64,000 nt of DNA, from contig JACEFZ010027953.1 in assembly GCA_014155875.1 (NCBI GenBank), positions 124,001-188,000 on the forward strand, read 5' to 3'. Position 1 is the first letter of the stretch. Every line of letters begins with the position of its first letter. The translations under genes and the position numbers were made by a program. Shown piece by piece: positions 20,666 to 33,047 of this stretch. The notes beneath the pieces are model-generated. The model saw nothing but the letters and a program-made list of their open reading frames with translations, searched no databases and was not told the DNA's origin. This DNA comes from Cepaea nemoralis (taxonomy: Eukaryota; Mollusca; Gastropoda; Stylommatophora; Helicidae).

Positions 20666-21204
20666 ACAGGCAGGCAGACACACAAACACACACACTCGTG
20701 CATAAACACCTACATACATACACACGTACATCTTTCAAAGAAACTCTCACAGTTATGCAGCCACTCGATAACACATCTCGCAAAAGGCTAACTTTGCCTT
20801 GGCGATTCTTGTTCTTATCTCTTCAAAGCACCACGCATCAAATGGTATGCGCGTATTTACACGTGTCTACAATATCTCACTTCTCTTTGTCTTAACAGCC
20901 AATCTTCTCCACCATTGAGTCCCTGTTGGGTAGATCTGTTTGATCCTCTTTGTGTCCAATGAATGTTTGATATTCTTCTGTTCCAATTCTATTCATACAT
21001 ACGTGTATTTCGGCTGATTTGGTAAATATCAAAATTTTTCAATTAATTGTTGCCAAAAGAAATATGCATGCTTCTAGTATAAGTATTCAATCTGTTGTTG
21101 CCCTATCAGTTCCTATAAAAACAATCAAGATAAGGAGTATCCGTTGGTTCTTTTCCTATGCCATGCTGGCATGGTGGGAATCTAGCAGGCGGATAACGTG
21201 GCTG

Positions 21205-21405
21205 AATTGAACGAACGAACGAACGAATGAAAGAACTTTATTTTCAAAGGGTAACAAACTGGGCACGCATGCCGGTCTTACATTCGGCCCTTTCAATCAC
21301 TCATCTTTCGTTCATCAATAGTGCACGATACATTCACATAGGAAAAAACACCGCGAATGAATGTTGTAAACATAAACAAAGCATATTATTGTTACTGGTT
21401 CTACA
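21205..21405 (-). mobile_element. Retroposon 3' end with (GTTC)n tail, copy b
   Basis: The minus strand ends in tgaaaataaagttctttcat followed by (GTTC)n at 21225-21209. A polyadenylation-like AATAAA adjoining a short tandem tail is typical of a retroposon terminus. It is similar to 20460-20665 and is duplicated at 29270-29465. The parent element was not identified. Confidence 0.55.
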
Positions 21406-21424
21406 CCAGCTAGGTGGTGTATAG

Positions 21425-22795
21425 GCGCATAATAACGCAGATGAGATGAGGACTCTTTAGGATCATGTGTAGAGTGTGCAAGGACAGATTCACCATCATT
21501 GCTTGGAGAGAATGGCGCGACGGGAGGTGACCGGATGATCCAGCTGACACTCATTACTCAGAGGAAGTCCATACATATGCTAGTATATCATGAGATTGCA
21601 ACTCGTACCATTAGTATTGAGCCTCTCCTCTTACAGGCTCTTTCAGCAGTTATTTATTTCTGTCATTGAGTATGGTTTGGGGCTGCTGACAGTATCAACG
21701 AGCCAGCTTGATAGATTGGAGCGCATGCAGAATGCTGCCATGCCGGTAATCCTGGGATACACAATGGACACATCAATTATATGCATGAGGCATATCCTGG
21801 CGTATCCCAACAATGACGGATAGGCATAGGATCCTTCAGGCCAAATGGTACCTGAGAGTTGCTGCAGATAGAAATCACCCCTGCATGCAGCCATGGATAT
21901 AGTCACAGGTTATAGACTAAGACAAGGCAGGTCCTGGATGGCACAGGCAGAACTTTCTATACGACAAGTGTGTGATCTAGAGACACTCATTCGTGAAAAA
22001 GAGTGGGTTGAAGTTCCGGAAGACATGACGGACTGGCACAATGTAATAATAACACTGGGTCGTAAGTGCAGAGAATGGCCAGCGGGCCGCACTGAGTTTG
22101 AAGTGCAACAACTGATCCAGAGTAACACACATCAAGGTGACAGTCATTTAAACCGATGGGTCAGTGATGAGAATCAGACGTAGTGGCTGGGGCTTTATTG
22201 CAAAGTCTAATGGGCGAGTCTTTAAAAAGGAGAGTTTGGCATATGAGACTACGACCTCCAGCATGAAAAAGTAGATGGAAGCAGTAACAACGGCATTTCG
22301 TTGACTAGAGGAGACCACTGCAACACGGACTCAAGGTGTATGCTTAATAAAGTGAAGATAGGAATGTTTCTTGTGGAATTGCTCACCTCGCTTCAAAGGT
22401 CATAGATTTTAAGAATTGTATGGATTGTTTGCCCTGGCCATGCGGGAGTGCGGGGAATGAACAGGCTGATAGGCTGGCAGGGAATGCACCTCTTGGTGGT
22501 AGATTACCTATAGACAAGGGAGAGGTGGTCGTGCGCCTGTGGGATCAGGTGGAGAAGGTGGAGGAACAGATTGAGAACCCGTATATGGAAAGGATGTGAT
22601 TGCGGGGGATTGGCAGAAGTTCTGGTAGAATCTACAACCTGAGAGGGAACTCCAGGATAACTTTCAATCAAATAGCAATGGGAACGATTAGTAGAGTGAC
22701 TTCTTGCTGGCTGTTAAACGAGGGGACGGAGCATGTATAGGAATGTCCTGAGTGCAGTGATGTCGACTCTGAGCTCAACTCAGCTCAACTCAATG
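21425..22795 (+). mobile_element. LINE C 3' part with RNase H, copy 1
   Basis: This is the plus-strand remnant of a LINE of the RNase H-bearing type. The RT tail reads SVIEYGLGLLTVSTSQLDR then LERMQNAAMPVILGYT (21655-21780). The RNase H domain starts at TDGSVMRIRRSGWGFIAKS (about 22157) and ends at CPGHAGVRGNEQADRLAG (about 22430-22490). The last part includes WLLNEGTEHV and CPECS, and the element ends in a ctcaactcagctcaactcaa tail near 22790. Several frameshifts and stops make it inactive. It is repeated at about 29490-30857. Confidence 0.75.
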
Positions 22796-22976
22796 CATAA
22801 ATGCTTATATAAACGTGCGTGAATGTACACATTAAACTGTTTACTCACTTCAAGCTGTGTTGGCGCTCTTACCCGCGCATGTATACATACAATAAATACG
22901 CATATTTAAGCACTCAAACGTACACAAAGATCCGTAGAATAGACTACGCCAATATTCAACAACGCAATGCTATAAA

Positions 22977-23001
22977 TCTTATATATAAATTGCGAATCTC
23001 C

Positions 23002-23039
<38 letters not shown>

Positions 23040-24533
23040 ATGTCCGTATGTCCTTTGTGCGCTCGCGAACGGCCCATCCGATTGAGATGAAATTTTCTAC
23101 ACGTCTTCCTTTCATTCCAGTGCAGCCCACTGTCATATTTTTTTAGTGTGAAATTGGCTGCTTACCCAATATTATTTCATTTTTCACTTTTCATTATAAT
23201 TTAATATATCTCAGGGGACTTAACTCTGTAAAAGTTATTTCAAGGGGCATAACTTTTCTGTATAACTTATAGTCATATTGTGGCATCGTTTTCAAAGATT
23301 TATAAACTCTTTGTCCATAGTTATGTACCGGCATATGAGTTATAATAAATAATGATACAATCTGTAAGGCATTTTCAAAGTTTTCATAAAAAAAAATGCA
23401 CAAGCATAACATTTAACTATCTTTTTTTGCTAAGAAGTTTCTTAGTCATGCAGGTGATTAGGAGTTTTCATTAAAAATAATGGTGGTGGGGTGGAAAGGG
23501 CATTCTTTTAATTACTTCTTTTGTTTATGAATTTAATGAGACGCTACCCTCCAGGAGCTGGGCAAAAACCACGCCGGGTCAGATAGAAGACAGACCCCCC
23601 TTTTCGCTGCAGTTTTCTCAGGCTTGCGTTTAAAAAACCTCCTCCTCCTCCCCTCCTCCTCATCCCCACCCTTTCCTTCCCCCTCCCCCTCCCTCCTCCT
23701 CCTCCCCCTTTTTCCTCCTCCCCCTTCCCCCCTCCTCCTCCCTTCCTCCACCTCCTCGCCCCCCTCCCCCCTAATACTCCCCCTTTCCTTCCTCCTCCCT
23801 TTTTCCCCCTCCTCTCCAATCCCTCCTCCCCCCCCCTTCTAATTCTACGTCCCCCCCTTATCCTCCTCCCCCCCTTTTCCTCCCTCCCCCTCCTACCTCC
23901 CCCCCCCTCCTCCCTTCCCCCCTCCCTTTTTCCCCCTCCCTCTATCCTCTTCCTCTTCCCCCCCCCCTTTCCTTACTCCTCCCCCCTCCTCCCTCCACAC
24001 CCTCCTCCTCCCCACATCCCCCTCCCCTCCCTCTTCTCCTCCCCCACCCTCCTCCTCCCCCTCCCCTCCTCCCCTCCTCCTTTCCGTTCCCCCCCCCTTC
24101 CCCTCCCTCCCCCTAATCACTCCTCTTCCTTTCCCCCTCCATTTCCTCCTCCTCCTCCTACTCCCCCTCCTCCCCCCCCCCTCCCACGTCCTCCCCCTAT
24201 CCCTCCTCCCCAACCTTCCTCTCTCACCTCCTTCTCCTCACCTCTTCCTCCTCCTCCCCCCCCTCCTCCCCCCTTTTCCCCCCTCATCCCTTTTCCCTCT
24301 TTCCCCCTCCCCCCTCTCCCTCCGCCCCCCCCTCCCCTCCTCCCTCCCCCCTCCCCCCCCCCTCCTCTCTCCCCCTCCTACCCTTTCCCCCTCCCCTCTC
24401 CCCCTCCCCTGCTTCTTCTCCCCCCTCCTTTTCCCTTTCCCCCTCCCCCTCCTCCCCCTCCCCCTTCCTCCTCCTCCCTCCCTCCTCCTCCCCCCGCCCC
24501 CCCCTTTTCCCCCCTCCCCTCCCCTTTTTCCTC
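22977..24533 (+). mobile_element. Helitron-like element, 5' part, copy 1
   Basis: It begins tcttatatataaattgcgaa after an A, followed by (GTCT)n and cgaacggcccatccgattga then gatgaaattttc. A TC start, an AT-rich head and a text of this kind are common in invertebrate Helitrons. No Rep/helicase ORF is present, so it is non-autonomous. An internal Helitron-3'-like stretch (ccaggagctgggc, cacgccgggtcagatag) occurs at 23549-23587. The element is cut at the duplication junction. Confidence 0.5.
23636..24533. repeat. Polypyrimidine tract, copy 1 (about 0.9 kb)
   Basis: This stretch is almost pure C and T on the plus strand (A and G very rare), with many C homopolymers. The start is alignable with 39731 onward, but copy 1 has far longer C runs (for example ccccccc) where copy 2 has ctcct. 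That could be real divergence or homopolymer error in the reads. Apparent Gly/Arg/Glu-rich ORFs are artefacts. Confidence 0.95.
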
Positions 24534-24849
24534 CGAAGGAGCACTGGTATTTGAGAAAGCTAATCCCTACGCAAAAATTAGTTCAGTACACTAGACGTAC
24601 TAGTATGTGTAATGACCACTCTTGATTTCAAACCGAACGAACGTAAAAGAATGGATTGAGGAGAAAAAACGAGGAGGAATTGACATCTGCAAGTGTTACA
24701 AGATCATTAGTCAAAACTATAAGGAAAAAGACTGACATGATGAGAGAATTAAAAAACTGTATATCAACAAAGAGATGAAAACAGATGTATCCTTTCTTGG
24801 GAAAATGCTTGGTGGCTAGGCTGAGACAAAAGGAAATCAAGACTCATGT

Positions 24850-27800
24850 TTCTTCTTCTTCTTCTTCTTCTTCTTCTTCTTCTTCAGCGTTCCGAGCCAT
24901 TGAGGTTCTTTGCTGCAGATACAATCCGTCTCCATTCGTCTCTTGGTTGACCTTCTCTTGTCCAGTCGTTGATTCCAAGTGCTTGTAGGTTTGTATATAT
25001 ATATTATCTCTCCACCGTCTTCTTGGTCTACCTCGGGGTCTACGGTCATTTATTTCCTGAGTGTAAGCGAGTTTTGTTTCCCTATTATCTTCCAGTCTTT
25101 CTATATGCCCCAGCCATTGTAGTCTATTAGCCTTCATGATACAGTGATTAGCGGGGACTTAAACAGATCATAAATTTCTTTGTTACTTCTTCTTTTCCAC
25201 TCTCCACTTTGTGTATCCCTAATGGGTCCAAAGATGCGTCTTAAAACTTTGTTCTCAAAGGTTTGTAGCAAGGCTTCGTCTCCTTTCGTTGTACTCCAGG
25301 TTTCAGAGCCATACAAGCACAATCTGGTCTGAATCAGTGTTTTGTATATTGTGATTTGGTGTTACGAGATAGCGCATTTGATTTTAGTAGATGATTGTAG
25401 TGCATAGTATATCTTATTTCCAGAATTGATTCTAGTTTGTATTTCTTCCCTTATGATGTTGGAGCAGTTGAAGATTGTACCCAGGTATTTGTATGTTTCC
25501 GTTCTTTAATGGTCAGGATTATCTATTTGTATGTTGCCAGAGTTTTTAGCCATTCTTCTCTTGAAATTACCATATATTATGTCTTATCTTGGTTGATGAC
25601 CAGCCCCATCTGTTGGGGCATAGTATATCTTATTTTCCAAAATTGATTCTAGTTTGTATTTTCTTCCCTTATGATGTTGGAGCAGTTGAAGATTGTATCC
25701 AGGTATTTGTATGTTTCCGTTCTTTTAATGGTCATATTATCTATTTGTATGTGGCCAGGGTTTTTAGCCATTCCTTCTCTTGAAATTACCATATATTATG
25801 TCTTATCTTGGTTGATGACCAACCCCATCTGTTGGCCTTTTTCTTAAGTGAGTCAATATTTCCAATGTCTTTTGTTCATTTTCCTCTATAATATATATAT
25901 ATCATCTGCATAACCAAGCAGCTTGGATGTTCCTCCAATATCACATTTCTCCTTTATCTTCCTTACAACTTTCTCTAGAGCTAGATTGAAGAGTAGCGGC
26001 GATAGTGCATCACATGTTTCAAGCCAGGTGTTATTTGGAAAGGATCTGATTTCCTGCCTTTATATGTTACTATATTATAAGTATCTTCCATGCATAGTCT
26101 GGTCATGTTGATTCCAAATTCCTGCATAGTCATAGACTATTCCTATGGACACTATCATAAGCCTTTTTAAAATCCACAAAAATGTTATGGAGATCTCTTT
26201 TATATTCCCAATTTTTCTCGGCTATTTGTCGTAAGATAAATATCTGATCTATTGTTGATCTGTTTTGTCTGAAACCCGCCTGGTAGTCACCTAATATGTC
26301 TTCTGAATATGGTTTTAGTCTATTTAGTAATACTGCGGATAGTATCTTATAGCTTGTGGATAGTAGTGATATTCCTCTATAATTTTCACATTGGAACTTG
26401 TTCTCCTTTCTTAAAGATAGGTATCAATAATGACTCTTTCCAGTCATGGGGTAATTCTTCTGTCCTCCAGATTTTATTATTAGTTCGTATAGCTTTAGAT
26501 GTAATGCATGGCCACCTGCCTTTATAAATTCAGCAGCAATTCCATCAGCCCCTGTTGCCTTATTGTTTTTAAGTCGTGTGATTACATATAGGATTTCTTC
26601 AAATGCAGGTTCTTCAATTTGTGGTTCACTACGTTAGAACCTTCTTCCTGTGGGAAAGTGTTACTTGGAGCTTCACAATTTAGTAATTCAACAAAATATT
26701 CTTCCCATGTGTTGCACATTTTCCTCATTGGTATTTATCATATTCCCATTTTTTGTCTTTTAAACCATATGTGTTGTGTTGGTGCCCTCGTTTTCATTGA
26801 CTTCAGTTCTTTAAAAGAACTTTCTGGATTCGTTTTTCTGGTGATTAGTTTCCATATCTTTGATTATATACTCATATATTCTCGCTTCTGCTGTCGAACT
26901 ATTTTGTAGCCTCTTTACATTCATTTCTATATTGCTCTTCCTTTTGGATGTTGTTGATGTCATTTAGCCATAGCTGTCTGGCATTCTTTTTCCTAACTGA
27001 CTGCTTCTTCACATTCTTGATTGAACCATCTGTTCTTTCTATGCTTGGTTAACACACCGAGATATTCTTCTGCGGTAGATTGAATTGTATTCTTGATGTT
27101 CAACCAAGTTTGGTCAACGCTTTCCTTCAAAGGGTTTTGCAGAGTTTCAAGTTTACATTTTATTTCATCTGTAAATTTCTTTTTGACTGTAATTTCTTGT
27201 AGTTTTTCTCTGTTATATGTTGGGTGTAATCTTTGTAATTTAGTATAGAAATCTCTCTTAAGTTTTATTTTAAATTTTGCTCCAACGAGGAAGTGGTCGC
27301 TGTGGCACTCAACTCCTCTATAACTTCTAATTTGTTGTATGTTTGATGAATTTCTGTTGTTAATTAAAATGTGATCTATTTGATTGTAGGTTCTCTTGTC
27401 ACATGATTTCCAAGTTTGTTTGTGTATATCCATTCTTTGTACTCTGGTACTGCTAATCTGCCAGTACTTTGGCTTCTGCTAGGTTGATGACTCTCCATCC
27501 ATTATCATTTGAAGTTGTATGTAGGTTCCATACCGGCCACTTTTTTATGAGTTTGCTCTCTACCTATTTTTGCATTGAGTCTCCCAGCACAATCAGGATG
27601 CCCTGTTTTTGGGGGTTTCTTCTATAACATCTTCCAAATCATTTCAAAATCTTCTTAACGTCATATTCTTCTTCTTCAGTGGTGCATGTACATTAATCAT
27701 TGTTATATTTTTCCATTTACCTTTTATTCGTAATTTACTAATACTGTCATTAACAGCTTTAAAGTTTAGAACATTCCCCAATGACCTTTTTTTTTTATGA

Positions 27801-28290
27801 CAAAACCTGTTCCTAATTCGTGTTTATTTTGGGTGTTTTCTCCATATATTACAATCATTCCATTTTGCTCTAAAGTACCCTCTCCTGGCCAACTTCTTTC
27901 TTGAATTGATGTTATATCCATTTGATATTCAACCAGCTCCCGGGTTAGTTCTTCGGCCGCTCCAGCTCGATATAGTGTCCGTACATTCCATGTTCCAAAT
28001 CTCAAGAGTCCTTTAACGTTCCGAGGTCGTTGTCCAAATAAGCAAATCCGAATTCGAAGCTTATGTATCTGTTTCATAACAAAATAGTGTTTGCAAAGGT
28101 GGGGATGTTAACCCCACGCTTCAACCCCCAACCTGGACGACCAGGGTGTTTCTCTTTGTCTGTTTCTCTACCACCTTGACCTGTCCGGCTTGGGAGGCCC
28201 TACTGGTAGCTACGCTACCGCCGGCGTAGCTCTCAGAGTCATTGAGAAGCTCAAGCTCCCCACCACAACAAATGTAGACATATTAAATAT
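24850..28290 (-). mobile_element. LINE B (RTE-type), copy 2
   Basis: Duplicate of 16792-20230, with the (CTT)n-seen tail at 24851-24885, RT C-terminus (KVLRRIFGPIRD at about 25240), the 216-bp internal repeat (25402 and 25618), AGFRQNRS-type core (about 26270), endonuclease C-half (27433-26993, QIDHILINNRNSSN) and endonuclease N-half (28077-27766). More single-base indels than copy 1 break the frames further. The endonuclease frame is lost at a T run that has 10 bases here and 11 in copy 1. Confidence 0.85.
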
Positions 28291-28299
28291 TTGAATAAC

Positions 28300-28303
28300 A
28301 GGC

Positions 28304-28340
<37 letters not shown>

Positions 28341-28368
28341 TAAGCAGACAGACAGACAAACAGACAGT

Positions 28369-28408
<40 letters not shown>

Positions 28409-28411
28409 TAA

Positions 28412-28474
<63 letters not shown>

Positions 28475-28475
28475 G
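28300..28475. repeat. (CAGA)n microsatellite, copy 2
   Basis: Duplicate of the array at 20251-20411, slightly longer. Confidence 0.95.
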
Positions 28476-29269
28476 GGAAGCAAGCAGATAGGCAGAGATA
28501 GGCAGATATGTAGATAGATAGATAGGTAGCATGGACGAATGCACAAACGAATTTTATTTTCAATGTGTTACAAAGTGGGCACGCGGGACTTTCTAGTATT
28601 GAGCCTTTTCCAAACACTCATCTTATGTACATCAATTATTTATAATGCATGTTACAACTCACATAGAACATAGAAACATTGTCAAATGAATGTTCTGAAC
28701 ATAAACAATGCATATTACCATATTATGAAACAGGCAGGCAGACACACAAACACACACACTCGTGCATAAACACCTACATACATACACACGTACATCTTTC
28801 AAAGAAACTCTCACAGTTATGCAGCCACTCGATAACACATCTCGCAAAAGGCTAACTTTGCCTTGGCGATTCTTGTTCTTATCTCTTCAAAGCACCACGC
28901 ATCAAATGGTATGCGCGTATTTACACGTGTCTACAATATCTCACTTCTCTTTGTCTTAACAGCCAATCTTCTCCACCATTGAGTCCCTGTTGGGTAGATC
29001 TGTTTGATCCTCTTTGTGTCCAATGAATGTTTGATATTCTTCTGTTCCAATTCTATTCATACATACGTGTATTTCGGCTGATTTGGTAAATATCAAAATT
29101 TTTCAATTAATTGTTGCCAAAAGAAATATGCATGCTTCTAGTATAAGTATTCAATCTGTTGTTGCCCTATCAGTTCCTATAAAAACAATCAAGATAAGGA
29201 GTATCCGTTGGTTCTTTTCCTATGCCATGCTGGCATGGTGGGAATCTAGCAGGCGGATAACGTGGCTGA

Positions 29270-29465
29270 ATTGAACGAACGAACGAACGAATGAAAGAAC
29301 TTTATTTTCAAAGGGTAACAAACTGGGCACGCATGCGGTCTTACATTCGGCCCTTTCAATCACTCATCTTTCGTTCATCAATAGTGCACGATACATTCAC
29401 ATAGGAAAAAACACCGCGAATGAATGTTGTAAACATAAACAAAGCATATTATTGTTACTGGTTCT
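29270..29465 (-). mobile_element. Retroposon 3' end with (GTTC)n tail, duplicated copy
   Basis: Near-identical to 21205-21405 as part of the 8-kb duplication. Confidence 0.55.
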
Positions 29466-29489
29466 ACACCAGCTAGGTGGTGTATAGGC

Positions 29490-30857
29490 GCATAATAACG
29501 CAGATGAGATGAGGACTCTTTAGGATCATGTGTAGAGTGTGCAAGGACAGATTCACCATCATTGCTTGGAGAGAATGGCGCGACGGGAGGTGACCGGATG
29601 ATCCAGCTGACACTCATTACTCAGAGGAAGTCCATACATATGCTAGTATATCATGAGATTGCAACTCGTACCATTAGTATTGAGCCTCTCCTCTTTACAG
29701 GCTCTTTCAGCAGTTATTTATTTCTGTCATTGAGTATGGTTTGGGGCTGCTGACAGTATCAACGAGCCAGCTTGATAGATTGGAGCGCATGCAGAATGCT
29801 GCCATGCCGGTAATCCTGGGATACACAATGGACACATCAATTATATGCATGAGGCATATCCTGGCGTATCCCAACAATGACGGATAGGCATAGGATCCTT
29901 CAGGCCAAATGGTACCTGAGAGTTGCTGCAGATAGAAATCACCCCTGCATGCAGCCATGGATATAGTCACAGGTTATAGACTAAGACAAGGCAGGTCCTG
30001 GATGGCACAGGCAGAACTTTCTATACGACAAGTGTGTGATCTAGAGACACTCATTCGTGAAAAAGAGTGGGTTGAAGTTCCGGAAGACATGACGGACTGG
30101 CACAATGTATAATAACACTGGGTCGTAAGGCAGAGAATGGCCAGCGGGCCGCACTGAGTTTGAAGTGCAACAACTGATCCAGAGTAACACACATCAAGGT
30201 GACAGTCATTTAAACCGATGGGTCAGTGATGAGAATCAGACGTAGTGGCTGGGGCTTTATTGCAAAGTCTAATGGGCGAGTCTTTAAAAAGGAGAGTTTG
30301 GCATATGAGACTACGACCTCCAGCATGAAAAAGTAGATGGAAGCAGTAACAACGGCATTTCGTTGACTAGAGGAGACCACTGCAACACGGACTCAAGGTG
30401 TATGCTTAATAAAGTGAAGATAGGAATGTTTCTTGTGGAATTGCTCACCTCGCTTCAAAGGTCATAGATTGTAAGAATTGTATGGATTGTTTGCCCTGGC
30501 CATGCGGGAGTGCGGGGAATGAACAGGCTGATAGGCTGGCAGGGAATGCACCTCTTGGTGGTAGATTACCTATAGACAAGGGAGAGGTGGTCGTGCGCCT
30601 GTGGGATCAGGTGGAGAAGGTGGAGGAACAGATTGAGAACCCGTATATGGAAAGGATGTGATTGCGGGGGATTGGCAGAAGTTCTGGTAGAATCTACAAC
30701 CTGAGAGGGAACTCCAGGATAACTTTCAATCAAATAGCAATGGGAACGATTAGTAGAGTGACTTCTTGCTGGCTGTTAAACGAGGGGACGGAGCATGTAT
30801 AGGAATGTCCTGAGTGCAGTGATGTCGACTCTGAGCTCAACTCAGCTCAACTCAATG
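29490..30857 (+). mobile_element. LINE C 3' part with RNase H, copy 2
   Basis: Near-identical duplicate of 21425-22795, with the same RT-tail and RNase H landmarks and the same ctcaactc tail. A few single-base deletions (for example near 30107 and 30130) distinguish it from copy 1. Confidence 0.75.
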
Positions 30858-31064
30858 CTATAAATGCTTATATAAACGTGCGTGAATGTACACATTATAA
30901 CTGTTTACTCACTTCAAGCTGTGTTGGCGCTCTTACCAGCGCATGTATACATACAATAAATACGCATATTGAAGCACTCAAACGTACACAAAGATCCGTA
31001 GAATAGACTACGCCAATATTCAACAACGCAATGCTATAAATCTTATATATAAATTGCGATCTCC

Positions 31065-31110
<46 letters not shown>

Positions 31111-31276
31111 ATGTCCGTATGTCCTTTGTGCGCTCGCGAACGGCCCATCCGATTGAGATGAAATTTTCTACACGTCTTCCTTTCATTCCAGTGCAGCCCA
31201 CTGTCATATTTTTTTAGTGTGAAATTGGCTGCTTACCCAATATTATTTCATTTTTCACTTTTCATTATAATTTAAT

Positions 31277-31281
31277 ATATC
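31277..31281. repeat. 5-bp target-site duplication of the LTR element, left
   Basis: ATATC directly before the 5' LTR, repeated at 39291-39295. The unoccupied site in copy 1 has it once (taat-atatc-tcagggg, near 23209). Confidence 0.95.
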
Positions 31282-31873
31282 TGTCAAAGACTTGACCACA
31301 TCCCCTCCGCCAGGGAGAGCGGTCAATCCTAGAGGGACCAGGAGGAGATGCGGTGCCCGAGGCAAGAGCAGGGGAGATGAGGGAATAGTGGAAGGTTAGC
31401 CACTCCCTCATGATACACGCAGGCGGTGTGCAGAGAGTTAGCACTCTAATCACGATACCACCACACCTCATGAAGCCAGAGCACAGTTGAGTAGACACTC
31501 AACAGGCCACGTTTTGCCAGCAGCGTGCGATGTGAGGTAACACGCACGAAGGAGAAGGTCACCCCCGCGTGGTGTGTAACCACGGGAGAGATGTTCGGCA
31601 GACGGGAGACTGGACTTGGGGCGTTCACGTCGTTTAGAATAGCGTTAGGAGTTTTGTGTTCACTAATAGATAGAGTTAGCATAGGGTTAGCAGTTTGTGT
31701 TAGATAATTCTGTGGCTGTATATTGTGTAATGCATTAGCGACTGTTTACCGCTTGTAAGCGAGCCAACGGCAATAAAATGGACCATGCATTTTGCCTCCC
31801 ACACGACTTGCAAGTTGTCTTGTATGAGTGTGTGAGAAGTACCCGATGATGCCTGTCAGTTAAGTTGTTGACA
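31282..31873 (+). repeat. 5' LTR
   Basis: This 592-bp repeat starts TGTCAAAGAC and ends GTTGTTGACA. It is identical to 38699-39290 except for two substitutions (tgtatgagtg here, tgtacgggtg there). An AATAAA at 31772-31777 is the likely polyadenylation signal of the R region. Confidence 0.97.
31772..31777 (+). promoter_or_regulatory. Polyadenylation signal AATAAA in the 5' LTR
   Basis: AATAAA within caataaaatgg, about 97 bp from the LTR end. The same hexamer in the 3' LTR (39189-39194) would be the functional one for the transcript. Confidence 0.6.
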
Positions 31874-31887
31874 GGCCAGGGTAATTG

Positions 31888-31902
31888 TGGTTGTCAGAAG
31901 TG
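31888..31902 (+). promoter_or_regulatory. Probable primer-binding site (tRNA-Leu type)
   Basis: Fourteen bases past the 5' LTR, tggttgtcagaagtg resembles the reverse complement of a tRNA-Leu 3' end (TGG plus TGTCAGAAGTG), with one extra T after TGG. The 11-base match is good. The extra base and the distance from the LTR are slightly unusual. Confidence 0.6.
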
Positions 31903-33047
31903 AAGCTTGAATGTAATATTCAAGCTACTCCACTCGTCCACGAGGCTCTAAGACTAGGGTTTAATTTGTGTAGTGACGATGATTTGTGCAGACGAGAGAA
32001 TTTTGCAAGCTAGAAATGTGCCTATCGTGACGTATTAAACTGTTTAATTGTGTTTATGAAGTATTTATTTAGTGAGATTATGTATTCATCAAAGCTGTAA
32101 GTATTAATATTCTTGCTTTCTCATATTTATTTATATATTTACCTTTTTGTTGAGAAATGAGTACCAAAAATGATTCAGGGCGGAGCGATACAAAACAAAG
32201 CCGACAATATCGATTTTTCATCGCGCTGTGCTGTGACGTCAGATGATTGACAAACAGTCGTCTGGGCTCATTAGCATACAGCAATCGAGTGTGTAGAAAT
32301 TTGCTAAACAGCTGCTCGCCTGAATCGGTACGTTATATCATTTATTAGTTATTTATTTCAACTACTAAAGGAATATATTTATTTATTTAAACTATTATGA
32401 TGTTATTTTTATTTCTTTAAAAGCAGATATGCATATTTTTGGTCATATTTCCTATGTGTTTACCGTCACGATGGAACTATTTTTTGGCCAGGCAGATGAT
32501 ACTTGCCTGCACAACACGTACAGAAATTAAATAGATTAGTAACGTAAGGCAATAACTGATAGAGCAAAGACAGGACATTGACATTTAATTTATTTAATAC
32601 ATATTCTAGTTGTTCGTGAACCTGTCTGTCATTGTCTAAGTCATTGTCCTTAGGGGTCTGGGTTAACATATCGTGTAATAGGCCTGATTACTACGGCCCT
32701 GCATATCAAAGGGCGAACTACACCTGATTACGGCCCTGTGTACCAAATATAATGTGCTGGTAACGACACGTGTCTCCACCCTAGAGTACCAAGGTGACCT
32801 GTGGCAACGGAGTTCCGTTCCCCGATTCTCGGGAACGTTAAAGCTGAGTACACTTATATATTTTGGCATGCAATTTGATTAATAGTGCATCTCTTTTTCA
32901 GCTTTTGAGACACTATTGTATTTTTTGTGCTCTGTTTTTTTCAGCATTAAATTTTTCAGGGCATAAACAGAGAGTGCAATTTGTAGCACTCATATATTAG
33001 GAAACATAACATATCAAAGAGAAATAAGTAAATAATTACCAAACAGC
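31903..33047 (+). other. LTR element 5' leader
   Basis: About 1.1 kb between primer site and gag start, AT-rich, without a recognisable ORF. It would contain packaging signals in a mobile element, but none can be identified by eye. Confidence 0.5.

Larger units (their letters stand above)
16468..24533. repeat. 8.07-kb segmental duplication, copy 1 (no LTR element)
   Basis: Starting with cgaaggagcactggtattt, the sequence is repeated in the same order and orientation from 24534. Both copies contain LINE B, the (CAGA)n array, LINE C, the Helitron 5' end and the polypyrimidine tract. Differences are mainly single-base indels, many in homopolymers. Copy 1 stops inside the polypyrimidine tract and is immediately followed by copy 2. 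It retains the uninterrupted sequence ttaatatatctcagggg at the site where copy 2 carries the LTR element. Confidence 0.95.

Noticed and set aside
31874..33047. Additional ORF in the LTR element leader
   Set aside because: Only short frames with no similarity to gag or any known accessory domain.
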